A DNA stretch of 13,470 nucleotides from Oscillospiraceae bacterium. Its GTDB lineage: Bacteria > Bacillota > Clostridia > Oscillospirales > Oscillospiraceae. Positions 13,311 through 13,470 of the stretch are shown here, in pieces (position 1 is the first letter of the stretch; every line of letters begins with the position of its first letter). The DNA is taken from the NCBI GenBank assembly GCA_017435245.1, contig JAFSFK010000145.1, positions 1 to 13,470 of the forward strand, written 5' to 3'. The position numbers and the translations under genes are program-made. Under the pieces are notes generated by a model that was not told the DNA's origin, searched no databases, and worked only from the letters and a program-made list of their open reading frames with translations.

Positions 13311-13470
13311 ATCTTCAAATTCCGGTTTGTCGAGTAATCAATGTAGGGCGGGGCCTTGGTCCCGCCGCCCAATAATTTACACATAAATTATTGGGATTTC
13401 CGAAGGAAATAACCAATTATCACCTACGGTGATATGATTTTGTTTTACAAAATCATCGGCGGCAGCAAGC
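13311..13470. repeat. Partial hairpin-chain repeat R5 (left end only)
   Basis: It begins with the border ATCTTCAAATTCCGGTTTGT (13311-13330, then CGAG), followed by TCAATGTAGGG as in R3. A row of stem-loops comes next: GGCGGG/CCCGCC (13347-13366), CCCAATAATTTA/TAAATTATTGGG (13368-13395), ATTTCC-GAA-GGAAAT (13396-13410), TATCACC-TAC-GGTGATA (13418-13434) and ATGATTTTGT-TTT-ACAAAATCAT (13434-13456). The right end is outside the window. The last part resembles R1 beyond its CCTACGG hairpin. No gene was seen here. Confidence 0.75.

Noticed and set aside
13346..13456. CRISPR array
   Set aside because: The successive hairpins are all different in sequence and contiguous. There are no identical repeats separated by unique spacers and no cas gene.

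Overview
The window looks like chromosome from a spore-forming, moderately GC-rich gut-type Clostridia, probably Oscillospiraceae/Ruminococcaceae. The evidence is an alpha/beta-type small acid-soluble spore protein, strong AGGAGG-type ribosome binding sites, a dockerin-like repeat on an exported protein, and intergenic hairpin repeats of a style I associate with that group. The taxonomic assignment is inference. No rRNA, tRNA, CRISPR array, transposase or phage gene was seen.

Region 1 (166-7218, minus strand) is a tight seven-gene catabolic operon. In transcription order it encodes an FGGY sugar kinase, a Gfo/Idh/MocA dehydrogenase, a zinc medium-chain dehydrogenase, a phosphotriesterase-family metallohydrolase (probable lactonase), a divergent shikimate-dehydrogenase-like oxidoreductase, a cupin-type glucose-6-phosphate isomerase homologue and a D-2-hydroxyacid dehydrogenase. 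Gaps are 1-23 nt, with one 17-nt overlap. A good sigma-A promoter (7265-7293) drives it and is flanked by two different tandem repeats that look like operator half-sites. Four oxidoreductases, a lactonase, an isomerase and a kinase, with no transporter, aldolase or regulator, match no complete pathway I recognise. Oxidation of a sugar or polyol through a lactone, with a phosphorylation step, is the simplest reading.

Region 2 (7322-8354) begins with a 69-nt near-perfect palindrome between two divergent promoters, followed by a ZIP-family metal transporter and a shared terminator. Region 3 (8360-10204, minus) is a secreted or anchored protein with an N-terminal dockerin-like repeat, a probable beta-helix and a C-terminal SGNH/DUF4886-like hydrolase domain. 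Region 4 (10460-11202, plus) holds the spore protein and a short DtxR/MntR-family metalloregulator whose ligands resemble the iron-type (DtxR/IdeR) set. Region 5 (11616-13309, plus) is a single gene encoding two tandem amidohydrolase-like domains. The first has lost every metal ligand and the second retains them all.

Five intergenic repeats (about 1-156, 7322-7390, 10213-10282, 11217-11460 and 13311 to the window end) share a border close to TTCCGGTTTATCGAG. The border occurs in opposite orientations at the two ends of the complete copies and encloses interchangeable hairpins. Arms of different sequence around a constant CCTACGG core suggest that hairpin shape is conserved rather than sequence. 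This repeat system and the unassigned operon are the most interesting contents of the window.
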